Shown: piece after piece, positions 7,649 to 15,503 of the stretch | How positions within the stretch are numbered: position 1 is the stretch's first letter | Layout of the letters: each line of letters opens with the position of its first letter | IMG/VR virus record: IMGVR_UViG_3300020470_000053 | Coordinates: 1-40,335 of that record | Direction: 5' to 3' (one strand) | From: a virus | Length of the DNA: 40,335 nucleotides | Made by a program: the position numbers and the translations under genes | Notes under the pieces: model-generated | Database searches by the model: none | The model's input: the letters and a program-made list of their open reading frames with translations, nothing else | Told to the model about the DNA's origin: nothing

Positions 7649-7809
7649 TGCACAATCTTATATCTTTCAATCAGTTAGCGGGATCGAAGCATTTAGAAAA
7701 TACCTTTGATTCACAAAACGATTTAATAAATGAATACTACGAGTGCTTAATCGACTGTGAGGACGACCAGCACATCTGTAAGAGAATCTGTAAGGAGGTC
7801 TTAGTTTAG
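7648..7809 (+). CDS. Small acidic protein with twin CX3C motif
   Basis: This 53-residue protein has GGAG (7637-7640) as ribosome site seven bases before ATG 7648. The C-terminal half holds CLIDC and CKRIC, a pair of CX3C motifs separated by six residues (CEDDQHIC), within a predicted helix. Twin CX3C can form a disulfide-locked hairpin or bind a metal. No known family is assigned. Confidence 0.65.
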   Translation: MHNLISFNQLAGSKHLENTFDSQNDLINEYYECLIDCEDDQHICKRICKEVLV

Positions 7810-7881
7810 TTTTATTAAATTGTAGTTAACTATTCTAAAAACATGCTATTATTTTCACATCCGCCTTAGCCAAGACGTACA

Positions 7882-7889
7882 TATAAATA
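7882..7889 (+). promoter_or_regulatory. T4-type late promoter (TATAAATA)
   Basis: The exact octamer lies 46 bases before the ATG at 7935. The terminator stem at 7891 begins right after it, so late transcripts would start within or just after the hairpin and escape termination. Confidence 0.7.
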
Positions 7890-7890
7890 G

Positions 7891-7921
7891 AGAGGGGCAA
7901 CTAAACCGACCCCTCTTTTTT
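7891..7921 (+). terminator. Rho-independent terminator
   Basis: AGAGGGG (7891-7897) pairs with CCCCTCT (7910-7916) around a 12-base loop and runs into T6 (7916-7921). It ends transcripts coming from the small genes upstream. Confidence 0.85.
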
Positions 7922-7934
7922 GTGAATAGGAAAA

Positions 7935-8279
7935 ATGAAGACACAATCAGCCAAGGCCAAGGGTCGGAACTTACAAAAGTGGGTAGTCAATAAATTAATA
8001 GAAGAATTTGATATACATCCAGAAGATATTAAATCATGTTCAATGGGAGCAGGTGGTGAAGACGTTGTTATGGCAAGAGCTGCACGAGAGAAGTTTCCAT
8101 TTAGTGTAGAGTGTAAGAACGTAGAGAAATTAAATGTGTGGGATGCATATGAACAAGCAAAAGCAAACAGTAGTGGATATGAACCTATAGTGGTGATGAA
8201 AAAGAATCATAAGAAACCACTAGTGGTTCTTGATGCTGAACATTTTATATCAATAGTAAAGGACAATGTTAAGGATTAG
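7935..8279 (+). CDS. PD-(D/E)xK nuclease-like protein
   Basis: This 114-residue protein starts with a basic helix (KAKGRNLQKWVVNKLIEEF). A glycine turn with acidic residues (GAGGEDVVMARAAREKF) is followed by a strand with ECK (FSVECKN), then a helix with EQAK and a strand PIVVMKKN. This order (helix, acidic residue, ExK strand, helix) fits small Holliday-junction resolvase or restriction-type nucleases of the PD-(D/E)xK fold. D in GED and E/K in ECK would be the metal-binding residues. A resolvase or recombination role is inferred. It overlaps the zinc-ribbon gene by 14 bases. Confidence 0.6.
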   Translation: MKTQSAKAKGRNLQKWVVNKLIEEFDIHPEDIKSCSMGAGGEDVVMARAAREKFPFSVECKNVEKLNVWDAYEQAKANSSGYEPIVVMKKNHKKPLVVLDAEHFISIVKDNVKD

Positions 8280-8514
8280 ATGTAAAAATTGTAATAAGGA
8301 ACTTGAAAGTCATCCAACACAAACAAGGTGTTGTGGATGTTCAAACATGACAAGTATTACGGGAGATAATATTTCTGCTCGTGATATGTCAAAGGTTATT
8401 ATGTTGAATAGTAATGTAACCAAAGAAAAGAATAATCTTACTTCTCAAGACCTTCAATGGCAGGAAGAAAGACGTAAACGCAAGGTACGTAGGTTAGATT
8501 ATGAAGTTAGATAA
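8266..8514 (+). CDS. Small zinc-ribbon protein
   Basis: This 82-residue protein begins MLRIRCKNCNKELESH and continues TRCCGCSNMTS; the CxxC and CCGC pairs form a likely zinc ribbon in residues 6-26. A charged helix follows (LQWQEERRKRKVRRL). It overlaps the nuclease-like gene and is likely translated with it, so it may be a DNA-binding partner or simply a cotranscribed regulator. Function unknown. Confidence 0.6.
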   Translation: MLRIRCKNCNKELESHPTQTRCCGCSNMTSITGDNISARDMSKVIMLNSNVTKEKNNLTSQDLQWQEERRKRKVRRLDYEVR

Positions 8515-8517
8515 ATA
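8510..8517 (+). promoter_or_regulatory. Late-promoter-like box (GATAAATA)
   Basis: GATAAATA, one base from the T4 late octamer, lies 24 bases before the fibre gene ATG at 8542 and overlaps the end of the zinc-ribbon gene. Its position and near match suggest a late promoter. Confidence 0.5.
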
Positions 8518-8541
8518 CTAAAAAGTCTAAAGAAGGAAGAA

Positions 8542-10473
8542 ATGGCTGTTCAAATTGATGGTTCTCAAGGTAGTGTGATAGCCACTAGTGGTACTTATAG
8601 TGCTGGTGTTTCTATTGGTGGAACATTAACTTACGAAGATGTAACAAATATTGATGCGGTAGGACTTATAACTGCAAGAAATGGCATAGAGATTGGTGCA
8701 AGGCCAGGTGTTGCAGCGAGTATAAGTGTAGACGGAAATATGATTGTTTCTGGTATTTCTACCTTTAAGGATATTGTTTATGTAGCTGATAAAATTCTTC
8801 ATGATGGTGATGGAAATACTGGAATTAGATTCCCTGCTGCTGATACAATTACAGCACAAACAAGTGGTAGTGAAAGACTTCGCATCCAATCAACTGGACA
8901 AATATTATATTCATCAGCAAGTGGAGATAATCAAATTACTTCCAAGAGAACCAATGCAGCAGGTTCTAATGGAAATTACTTCTTCCATCTAAAAGCATCT
9001 GATAATAATGATAACACAGTAGGAGCACTTGGTTTTCATAGAGAATCCGCAGTAGATGATGCTTATTTTGTAGTACAAACTCGAAATACTGGTGGTTCAA
9101 GTACAGAAAGACTTCGCATCACATCTGATGGCAAAATTGGTATCAACGATAATGATCCAGAAAGAACGATGGATGTTAGAGGATCAAACTGTATGATCCA
9201 ACTTGAGGGAACTGGTGGTAATGGAAGACAATATTCTTTGTGTAGTACAGATGATGCTACAGGTTCTGGAGTTGATGGTGGTCCTTCTGGTACTTTTGCA
9301 ATTTATGATGATACAGCAGGTGCTGCAAGACTTCGTATCGACAAAGATGGTGATACTCATATCATAGGTATTGCAACTGCAAAGGCCTTTTGTCCATCAC
9401 AAGGTCAATTAAGTCATAGAAATTTGATAATTAATGGAGCTATGAGGGTATGTCAACGTGGCGACGGTAATTCTGGTGCTTACGGATATTTTGGAGTAGA
9501 TAGATGGTATAATTTTAATAATGGTGTTGATGAAAATCCAACAATGTATCAAGGAACTGTAGCATCTAGTGGTGAAGCTCCTTGGGATTATGGTTTTAGA
9601 AAGACCTGTAAAATACAAAATGGAAACCAGACAAGTGGAGCAGGTACTTCTGATCAAATATTTGTATCATATGGAGTTGAAGCTTCTGACATGGCAAATA
9701 GTGGTTGGGATTATACATCTACAAGTAGTTACATAACATTATCTTTTTGGGTAAGAGCTAGTGTTGCACAAACTTATTATGGATTTTTAAAAGCACCTGA
9801 TGGCAGTAATTACTTATATCCTTATTCATTTGCTTTATCTGCAAATACATGGACAAAAATAGTTAAAACAATTCCAGGCCATGCAAGCTTAACATTTGAT
9901 GATAATACTAACTTAGGTTTAGAAGTTGGATTTTATTTATTCTTAGGTACAGATTTAACTTCAAGTGGTGCTGCTCTTGATACTTGGGCTGCCTATAGTG
10001 GTGGAACTGCAAGAACACCAGATCATACAAGTACTTGGTATACAACCAATAATTCCACTTTTGAGTTTACTGGTATGCAGCTTGAAGTCGGTCAAGGGCC
10101 TACACCGTTTGAACATTGTCTTTATCACGATGATCTAGTGAGGTGCAATAGATATTATCAACAAATTGCTGTTTCAGGTGATCATGTAATATATGGTTAT
10201 GGAAGGGCTGAAAGTAATGCTGCTAGAGTTGCAATACCTTTGACTACACCATTAAGGGCATCACCCACAGTTACTTGTAGTGCTTCTCGTGCTGTTAAAT
10301 ATGATGGAACTATGAGTCAAACAACTTCAAATCCATCTGTATTTAAGTGGGAAGATGGACAGTCTACTATTATTCTTGATTTTGGTGGTCATAGTAGTTT
10401 AAATCATAATAATTGTTATATAGTGACTTCTGATAGTGGCACTAGATTAAAAATGGAATCTGAGCTTTCATAA
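8542..10473 (+). CDS. Tail-fibre-like virion structural protein
   Basis: This 643-residue protein has an N-terminal module (SIGGTLTYEDVTNIDAVGLI then TAR) shared with the gene at 10521. Beta-rich repeats follow, several ending in ERLRI plus a DG turn (SERLRIQSTG, STERLRITSDG), as in trimeric beta-solenoid fibre shafts. The last 300 residues form a different domain beginning LSHRNLIINGAMRVCQRGD, resembling C-terminal receptor-binding domains of cyanophage fibre proteins. Late-type box upstream and position beside another fibre gene fit a late adhesin or fibre subunit. Receptor specificity is not readable. Confidence 0.75.
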   Translation: MAVQIDGSQGSVIATSGTYSAGVSIGGTLTYEDVTNIDAVGLITARNGIEIGARPGVAASISVDGNMIVSGISTFKDIVYVADKILHDGDGNTGIRFPAADTITAQTSGSERLRIQSTGQILYSSASGDNQITSKRTNAAGSNGNYFFHLKASDNNDNTVGALGFHRESAVDDAYFVVQTRNTGGSSTERLRITSDGKIGINDNDPERTMDVRGSNCMIQLEGTGGNGRQYSLCSTDDATGSGVDGGPSGTFAIYDDTAGAARLRIDKDGDTHIIGIATAKAFCPSQGQLSHRNLIINGAMRVCQRGDGNSGAYGYFGVDRWYNFNNGVDENPTMYQGTVASSGEAPWDYGFRKTCKIQNGNQTSGAGTSDQIFVSYGVEASDMANSGWDYTSTSSYITLSFWVRASVAQTYYGFLKAPDGSNYLYPYSFALSANTWTKIVKTIPGHASLTFDDNTNLGLEVGFYLFLGTDLTSSGAALDTWAAYSGGTARTPDHTSTWYTTNNSTFEFTGMQLEVGQGPTPFEHCLYHDDLVRCNRYYQQIAVSGDHVIYGYGRAESNAARVAIPLTTPLRASPTVTCSASRAVKYDGTMSQTTSNPSVFKWEDGQSTIILDFGGHSSLNHNNCYIVTSDSGTRLKMESELS

Positions 10474-10494
10474 ATTTTCTCTGTGATTTCAACC

Positions 10495-10502
10495 CATAAA
10501 TA
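10495..10502 (+). promoter_or_regulatory. Late-promoter-like box (CATAAATA)
   Basis: CATAAATA lies 18 bases before the ATG at 10521, in the short gap between the two fibre genes. It differs by one base from the T4 late octamer. Confidence 0.5.
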
Positions 10503-10520
10503 ACTAAAAAAATAAGATAA

Positions 10521-12527
10521 ATGGCATTAACAAAGGTTACTGGTCAAGTTATTAATAGTACAACCGATCTCTCGGTAGGTGTAGCGACTGTCGGAGGAGG
10601 GACTAGTACTGGTGATTTATATGTGGTGGGAGTTACTACTTTCTCTGGCGATGTTTCAGTTGGTGGTACATTAACGTATGAAGATGTTACGAATGTAGAT
10701 TCAGTTGGTCTTATAACTGCAAGAAAGGGAATAAGTGTAACTGGTGTTGGTGTTACTATTGCTCTTGGTGGTCTAAATGTTAATGCAGGTATCTCTACTT
10801 TTAATGATGATGTAAAAGTTGGAAGTGGAATAACACTAAGTCCAGATGGAGATTCATATTATACAGGTATCTCTACTTTTAATGATGATGTAAAAGTAGG
10901 AAGTGGTATAACTTTAAGTCCTGATGGAGATTCATATTTTACTGGTATTACTACGATTGCTACTAAATTAGGTATTGGATCAGTTCATCTTGGGGGCACA
11001 GCAACTGATGCATTACTTACTATTAAAGGTGATACTAACACAGCTGCAACACCATCAATTAGATTATTGGATGGTGCAGATGCAAGAGAAGTTTCAATCA
11101 CAAATACATCTGGAGATTTTGTAGCATCAGTTCATGGAGCTGATAATACTGTACATGGTCATCTTAAAGTTTTTGAGAGTGGTATTGTCCAATTTGCAAA
11201 TGGCGGTGCTAGTGGTTCAATCACAGAAAGACTTCGCATTTCAGTAGACGGACAAGTAGGAATATCTAGTGCAGCTCCAGATGCATGGCATTCTACTTAT
11301 ACGTCATTACAAATTCACGATGCTGCTGTCCTATATGGTTCAACAGATGACTCTTTTGTTGGTTTAGGTGCAAACCATTTCCTTAATACAAGTGGTGACT
11401 TTAAATATTCAAAAACTGATTTTGCATCAAGATTTTATCAAGTTAATGGTGAATTTGTATTTGAAAATGTAGCATCAGGGACAGCAGGAAATACCCTTAG
11501 TTTTACAGAAAGACTTAAGATTGATTCAGATGGTGCAATGGAGCTCACCCCTTCGGAAAATACTGGTAATGATGGTTTTACAGTAACACCAAGTGGTGGT
11601 GACACTGCTTCTTATTTTAAAGTTTTAGGAAATCAAAGTACAGGAGCAGCAGACGGAAGAAATGGAGGAGTTGTTACTATTGATGCTAACTACTACGTAT
11701 CAACTTCTACTATTTTTTCTCTAGCAGCTAGAGGTACAAATGTTTATGAAATTTTAGGAAATGGAAACCATAAGATTGGTGGAACTGGTGGCACAGCAGC
11801 AGTATCTCAAACACGTAATCTTAATATTGGTAGTAATTCAGAAGCAAACCTTGCGATTGAAACTCATAATGATGCAACAAGTGAATCTTCAAATATTAGA
11901 TTATATAAGTCAGGTAATACAGGAGCATCACCACAAATTTGTGAGACAGATGATATGATTGGTCAGATAATGGCATATGGTCATGATGGAACTGATTATG
12001 CTAACCAAGCTGCTGGAATAAAATTCAAGGTAGATGGAGCATGTGGTTCTAATAATATTCCTGGCGAACTTTCATTTTGGACTAGTGCTGGAGGAGGACT
12101 ATCAGTTTATAATAGATTAAATATCTCCTCTAAGGGTAATATTGGATGGGGTGGTAATAGTGATTCTAGTACTGCAGTTCAGCAAAGAAAACGTTTCGCA
12201 ACAATTTCCCACTCTGCTAATACAACTTATGATGTAACTATTTGTGAGGATTTTAGTAATAATGATGTGTTAAAATGTGAATATGCTTATTGTTGGAATG
12301 ATGGTGATGGTGGTGCATGGGGAACTGCTATTGTTTGGAAACATCATGATGGTAATGTAGATATAAGATACTTAGGAGAGGAAATTGCTTCTCCTCCATC
12401 ATCATTCGCACTTGTTGTTTCTAGTAGTACTGTTAAAGCAAGAATTGCGTATGGTGGTTCAGGAATGAATGGATATAGAATGTTAAATGTTGAATGTGGT
12501 GGACAATGCACTCCAGCAAACTTCTAA
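10521..12527 (+). CDS. Tail-fibre-like virion structural protein
   Basis: A 668-residue protein shares the N-terminal module of the previous gene (VGGTLTYEDVTNVDSVGLI then TARKG). It then has two near-identical 26-residue repeats, ERLRI/ERLKI turns (ITERLRISVDG, FTERLKIDSDG), and a distinct C-terminal region with AYCWNDGDGGAWG and a cysteine-containing end (LNVECGGQCTPANF). The shared N-terminus suggests that both proteins attach to the same part of the virion while differing at their C-termini, so they may be alternative or neighbouring fibres. Confidence 0.75.
   Translation: MALTKVTGQVINSTTDLSVGVATVGGGTSTGDLYVVGVTTFSGDVSVGGTLTYEDVTNVDSVGLITARKGISVTGVGVTIALGGLNVNAGISTFNDDVKVGSGITLSPDGDSYYTGISTFNDDVKVGSGITLSPDGDSYFTGITTIATKLGIGSVHLGGTATDALLTIKGDTNTAATPSIRLLDGADAREVSITNTSGDFVASVHGADNTVHGHLKVFESGIVQFANGGASGSITERLRISVDGQVGISSAAPDAWHSTYTSLQIHDAAVLYGSTDDSFVGLGANHFLNTSGDFKYSKTDFASRFYQVNGEFVFENVASGTAGNTLSFTERLKIDSDGAMELTPSENTGNDGFTVTPSGGDTASYFKVLGNQSTGAADGRNGGVVTIDANYYVSTSTIFSLAARGTNVYEILGNGNHKIGGTGGTAAVSQTRNLNIGSNSEANLAIETHNDATSESSNIRLYKSGNTGASPQICETDDMIGQIMAYGHDGTDYANQAAGIKFKVDGACGSNNIPGELSFWTSAGGGLSVYNRLNISSKGNIGWGGNSDSSTAVQQRKRFATISHSANTTYDVTICEDFSNNDVLKCEYAYCWNDGDGGAWGTAIVWKHHDGNVDIRYLGEEIASPPSSFALVVSSSTVKARIAYGGSGMNGYRMLNVECGGQCTPANF
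10788..10943 (+). repeat. Tandem 78-bp in-frame repeat in fibre gene
   Basis: Two back-to-back 78-bp units (10788-10865 and 10866-10943) encode the same 26 residues apart from Y/F near the end. Bases differ only at scattered, mostly synonymous sites. This is a recent or conserved duplication of one shaft repeat. Confidence 0.85.
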
Positions 12528-12589
12528 CTTCATGTAGACAAATAAGATTCTTTGTGGTAGTATAAATTATATAAGCATCACTTATTTTA

Positions 12590-12817
12590 ATGATCAAAGA
12601 TGAATGGGATGAGAAGTTAGAACAGAGAACTTCTTTGCTTACCTCATTTAGACGGTTGGATATTGCATTATCAAAAGATGTTTATGAGTTCTGTGAACTC
12701 TTTATTTCTACTGGAAATAAATATTCAACCGATGAAGACGTAAAGGAAAAATTTAATTCATATATTGATGAACGACGTTTCATTAATATGCACACAAATC
12801 ACAATGACGCATCATGA
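12590..12817 (+). CDS. Small hypothetical protein
   Basis: A 75-residue charged helical protein (MIKDEWDEKLEQRT...) opens the sugar-modification region and overlaps the methyltransferase gene as ATGA. No motif or membrane segment is visible. The AT-rich gap before it holds TAGACA and TATAAATT-like boxes with poor spacing, so no promoter is called. Confidence 0.55.
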   Translation: MIKDEWDEKLEQRTSLLTSFRRLDIALSKDVYEFCELFISTGNKYSTDEDVKEKFNSYIDERRFINMHTNHNDAS

Positions 12818-13371
12818 CTACACTAGTATTTGATCAGGAGTTTAACATTGCTCGGGATACTCCTTCTGATATCAATGAGCATATGGAAGTATTAAAAGGT
12901 CTTGCTGATGAAGTAGATCATGTTACTGAGATGGGAACAAGAACAGGAGTTAGTACTCGTGCATTTTTGGCATCCGATGTGACTCTTCGTGCATATGATT
13001 TATTCTTAGATGGTAGATGTAAAGAATTATTCCAACTTGCAAAACAGGAAGGTAAGGACGCTGAATATATAGAAGCGAATGTTTTAGATGTTGAGATTGA
13101 TGAGACTGATCTTCTCTTCATAGACACTTGGCATTGTTATGAACAGTTACGTCTTGAACTAAGAAGACATGCTTCGAAGGTTAAGAAGTATATTGCATTT
13201 CATGACACTCAAACATACGGAACTAGAAGTGAAGAGTTTATGGGAAGAGTTGGTAGTAATGGTTTGTTACCTGCTATTATTCATTTCCTTATAGACACTC
13301 CCAACGAATGGCAGTTCAAGGTTCATAGAACAAACAACAATGGTTTAACAGTTCTAGAACGCATATCTTGA
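12814..13371 (+). CDS. Class I SAM-dependent methyltransferase-like protein
   Basis: This 185-residue protein shows motif I as EMGTRTGVSTRAFL, a following acidic strand (AYDLFLD), and a motif DLLFIDTWHCYEQLRLELRR with a later strand IAFHDTQ. This fits the Methyltransf_24/CmcI-like branch, in which FIDxxHxYE is characteristic; members modify sugars and other small molecules. At the head of the glycan cluster it probably methylates a sugar, but the substrate is not readable. Its end overlaps the -35 box of the next promoter. Confidence 0.7.
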   Translation: MTTLVFDQEFNIARDTPSDINEHMEVLKGLADEVDHVTEMGTRTGVSTRAFLASDVTLRAYDLFLDGRCKELFQLAKQEGKDAEYIEANVLDVEIDETDLLFIDTWHCYEQLRLELRRHASKVKKYIAFHDTQTYGTRSEEFMGRVGSNGLLPAIIHFLIDTPNEWQFKVHRTNNNGLTVLERIS

Positions 13372-13396
13372 CACACTAAAATTTTCTCTGTATAAT
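13368..13396 (+). promoter_or_regulatory. Consensus sigma70 promoter
   Basis: TTGACA (13368-13373) and TATAAT (13391-13396) are separated by exactly 17 bp, both perfect. The -35 overlaps the previous stop codon. It should drive 13421 and the sugar genes using host RNA polymerase early in infection. Confidence 0.85.
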
Positions 13397-13420
13397 ATTT
13401 CTGTTAACCTCACAAGAGAA

Positions 13421-13627
13421 ATGACTCTTACTTCAAAGTTTAAGAAAGACCTAAGCACCCTACGTGCTGCAGCAAACAAGGAGATTTATTTAGATGTCAA
13501 ATATCCAAAACTTTATAAGAAAGTTAAAAGATATTATCAAAATGAAATAGAGTTTACAGAGGAAGATCCAGAATATGATTATAATATGATAGTTGAATGT
13601 CTTGCTGAAGATCTTGTGGAGGTATAA
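13421..13627 (+). CDS. Small hypothetical protein
   Basis: This 68-residue protein is charged and rich in Lys and Tyr (YPKLYKKVKRYYQNEIEF), ending in an acidic helix. It is the first gene after a perfect sigma70 promoter and shares a TAATG junction with the isomerase gene, so it is probably translated with it. No family recognised. Confidence 0.6.
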   Translation: MTLTSKFKKDLSTLRAAANKEIYLDVKYPKLYKKVKRYYQNEIEFTEEDPEYDYNMIVECLAEDLVEV

Positions 13628-13989
13628 TGAATGTAAAGATTAGAAAACCTTGGGGAACGTATGAGGTTCTTCTTGACGAACCTGATTATAAAGTTAAGAA
13701 AATTTATGTAAGACCTTACAAAAGATTTTCACTTCAATATCATAATCATCGAGAAGAACATTGGAATATTGTTGAAGGAATTGGTACTATCACTCAGGAT
13801 GATAAATCTACAACAATAAGAGCAGGAGAATATGCATATATTCCTATAAAACAAATTCATAGACTTGAGGGTGGTTATAAAGGTATTACTTTTATTGAAA
13901 TTCAGAGAGGTATATGTAAAGAAGATGATATAGTAAGGTTGGAAGATGATTTTGGAAGAGATACAGATAAAAAAGTGTCACACCAGTAG
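13627..13989 (+). CDS. Mannose-6-phosphate isomerase type II cupin domain
   Basis: This 120-residue protein matches the cupin isomerase domain of bifunctional GDP-mannose pyrophosphorylase/phosphomannose isomerase. Landmarks are KPWGTYEVLL, the metal-binding cupin residues in LQYHNHREEHWNIVEG, IPIKQIHRLEGG, and the end IEIQRGICKEDDIVRLEDD. It should convert fructose-6-P to mannose-6-P, feeding GDP-mannose. The pyrophosphorylase domain is absent, so the host must supply that step. The promoter at 13990 starts at the stop codon. Confidence 0.85.
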   Translation: MNVKIRKPWGTYEVLLDEPDYKVKKIYVRPYKRFSLQYHNHREEHWNIVEGIGTITQDDKSTTIRAGEYAYIPIKQIHRLEGGYKGITFIEIQRGICKEDDIVRLEDDFGRDTDKKVSHQ

Positions 13990-14018
13990 TTGACCTTTAC
14001 ATCCTTTTTTAATATACT
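13990..14018 (+). promoter_or_regulatory. Sigma70 promoter
   Basis: TTGACC (13990-13995) and TATACT (14013-14018) lie 17 bp apart, each one base from consensus. The gene at 14043 starts 25 bases downstream. Confidence 0.75.
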
Positions 14019-14042
14019 ACATACTATGGTAACTTTAATCAA

Positions 14043-14444
14043 ATGAAAATTGCACTTGCGGCACTACTAGCATTAACCCCTGTTTCTGTTCTTGCTGATG
14101 AATATCAAGAAGGATATTCTTATTCTAAGACTTGTTACAGATCAGAGTATAGAGAAGAGTATGTGCCTGGAACAGAAGATAATCCTGGCTATGTTAGATC
14201 TTGGCAAGAAACTGTTGAGTTTCCATGTGAAAGAAACAAAGCATCTATCACAAGGCCAAGAAGAACAGTAGTAGAAAAACAGTATGAGGTTGATGATAAC
14301 GATTGTACTGATGGTAAGATTGCTGGTGGTATCTTAGGTGGTGCTGCTGGTGCTGCAATGTCAAGAGGTGATGGTCGTTGGTGGGCAATTCCATTAGGAG
14401 TTGTTGGGGGATCAATGATTGGTTGCGACATCGATGGAGGCTAA
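14043..14444 (+). CDS. Exported protein with glycine-zipper segment
   Basis: This 133-residue protein begins with a clear signal peptide (MKIALAALLALTPVSVLA, cleavage before DEYQ). The C-terminal part (about residues 94-126) contains GGILGGAAGAAM and LGVVGGSMIG, a glycine-zipper pattern seen in the Rickettsia 17-kDa antigen type and some outer-membrane proteins. Four Cys residues are present. It should enter the host periplasm or outer membrane, possibly altering the envelope. It is followed directly by the epimerase gene, one base after its stop. Confidence 0.65.
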   Translation: MKIALAALLALTPVSVLADEYQEGYSYSKTCYRSEYREEYVPGTEDNPGYVRSWQETVEFPCERNKASITRPRRTVVEKQYEVDDNDCTDGKIAGGILGGAAGAAMSRGDGRWWAIPLGVVGGSMIGCDIDGG

Positions 14445-15503
14445 ATGACTCAACAAAAAAAGACTGCCCTAGTATTAGGTGCAGGTGGTTTTATTGGTAG
14501 TAATATGGTTAATCGCCTAGTATCTGAAGGGTACTGGGTGCGTGGTGTGGATTTGAAGTATCCTGAGTTCTCTGCTAGTAAAGCAGATGAGTTTGTTATT
14601 GGAGATCTTAGGGATGCTGAAACTGTCCGTAGAGTAATTCGTTTCTCTGGTTATCAGGGAAACTATTATAATCAGATAGAAGATAAGTTCTCTAATCCAT
14701 TTGATGAGATATATCAGTTCGCTGCTGACATGGGTGGTGCAGGATATATCTTTACAGGTGAGAATGATGCTGATATTATGCATAACTCTGCTCAGATTAA
14801 TCTACATCTTTTAAATGAACAATTAGCTTATAATAAATTTAAACAGGAAAATAAGACAAAGATATTCTATTCAAGTTCTGCTTGCATGTATCCAGAACAT
14901 AATCAATTAGATCCTAATAACCCAGATTGTCGTGAAGAATCAGCATACCCAGCAGCCCCAGACTCAGAGTACGGATGGGAAAAACTCTTCTCCGAAAGAT
15001 TATACTTCGCATTTAACCGCAATCACAACATTCCTGTACGTGTTGCTAGGTATCATAATATTTACGGGCCAGAAGGAACATGGGAAGGAGGAAGAGAAAA
15101 GGCTCCAGCAGCAATCTGCAGAAAGGTTGCATCACTACCTTGTGTTGGAGGACCAATTGAAGTATGGGGTGATGGACAACAAACAAGATCCTTTCTTTAC
15201 ATTGATGAGTGTATAGAAGCAACAAGAAGATTAATGGATTCTAATTTCACTGGGCCAGTAAACATTGGTTCAGAAGAAATGGTTACTATTAATGAACTTG
15301 TTACAATTACTGCAAAGGTAGCAGGTACTGCCGTTTCAAGAAGACATGAGTTGAATGCTCCTTTGGGTGTTCGTGGTCGTAATTCTAATAATGATTTGAT
15401 TCGCAAACATCTTAATTGGGATTACTCTATGACGCTTGAAGAAGGCATTAAAAAGACTTATGATTGGATAAGTGATCAAATCAAATTAAAAAAATCAGTA
15501 TGA
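14445..15503 (+). CDS. GDP-mannose 3,5-epimerase-like SDR
   Basis: This 352-residue extended short-chain dehydrogenase strongly resembles plant GDP-mannose 3,5-epimerase, which makes GDP-L-galactose and GDP-L-gulose. It has the NAD motif GAGGFIGSN, DMGGAGYIF, SSACMYPE with the catalytic Cys near residue 147, YGWEK (Tyr about 175, Lys about 179), RYHNIYGPEGTWEGGREKAP with a Lys near 218, and WGDGQQTRSFLYIDECIE. These match the Cys145, Tyr174, Lys178 and Lys217 set of the Arabidopsis enzyme. It overlaps the next SDR gene by 4 bases (ATGA). Confidence 0.85.
   Translation: MTQQKKTALVLGAGGFIGSNMVNRLVSEGYWVRGVDLKYPEFSASKADEFVIGDLRDAETVRRVIRFSGYQGNYYNQIEDKFSNPFDEIYQFAADMGGAGYIFTGENDADIMHNSAQINLHLLNEQLAYNKFKQENKTKIFYSSSACMYPEHNQLDPNNPDCREESAYPAAPDSEYGWEKLFSERLYFAFNRNHNIPVRVARYHNIYGPEGTWEGGREKAPAAICRKVASLPCVGGPIEVWGDGQQTRSFLYIDECIEATRRLMDSNFTGPVNIGSEEMVTINELVTITAKVAGTAVSRRHELNAPLGVRGRNSNNDLIRKHLNWDYSMTLEEGIKKTYDWISDQIKLKKSV

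Noticed and set aside
12535-12566. TAGACA / TATAAA promoter before 12590
   Set aside because: The spacing is 20 bp and the boxes are weak.
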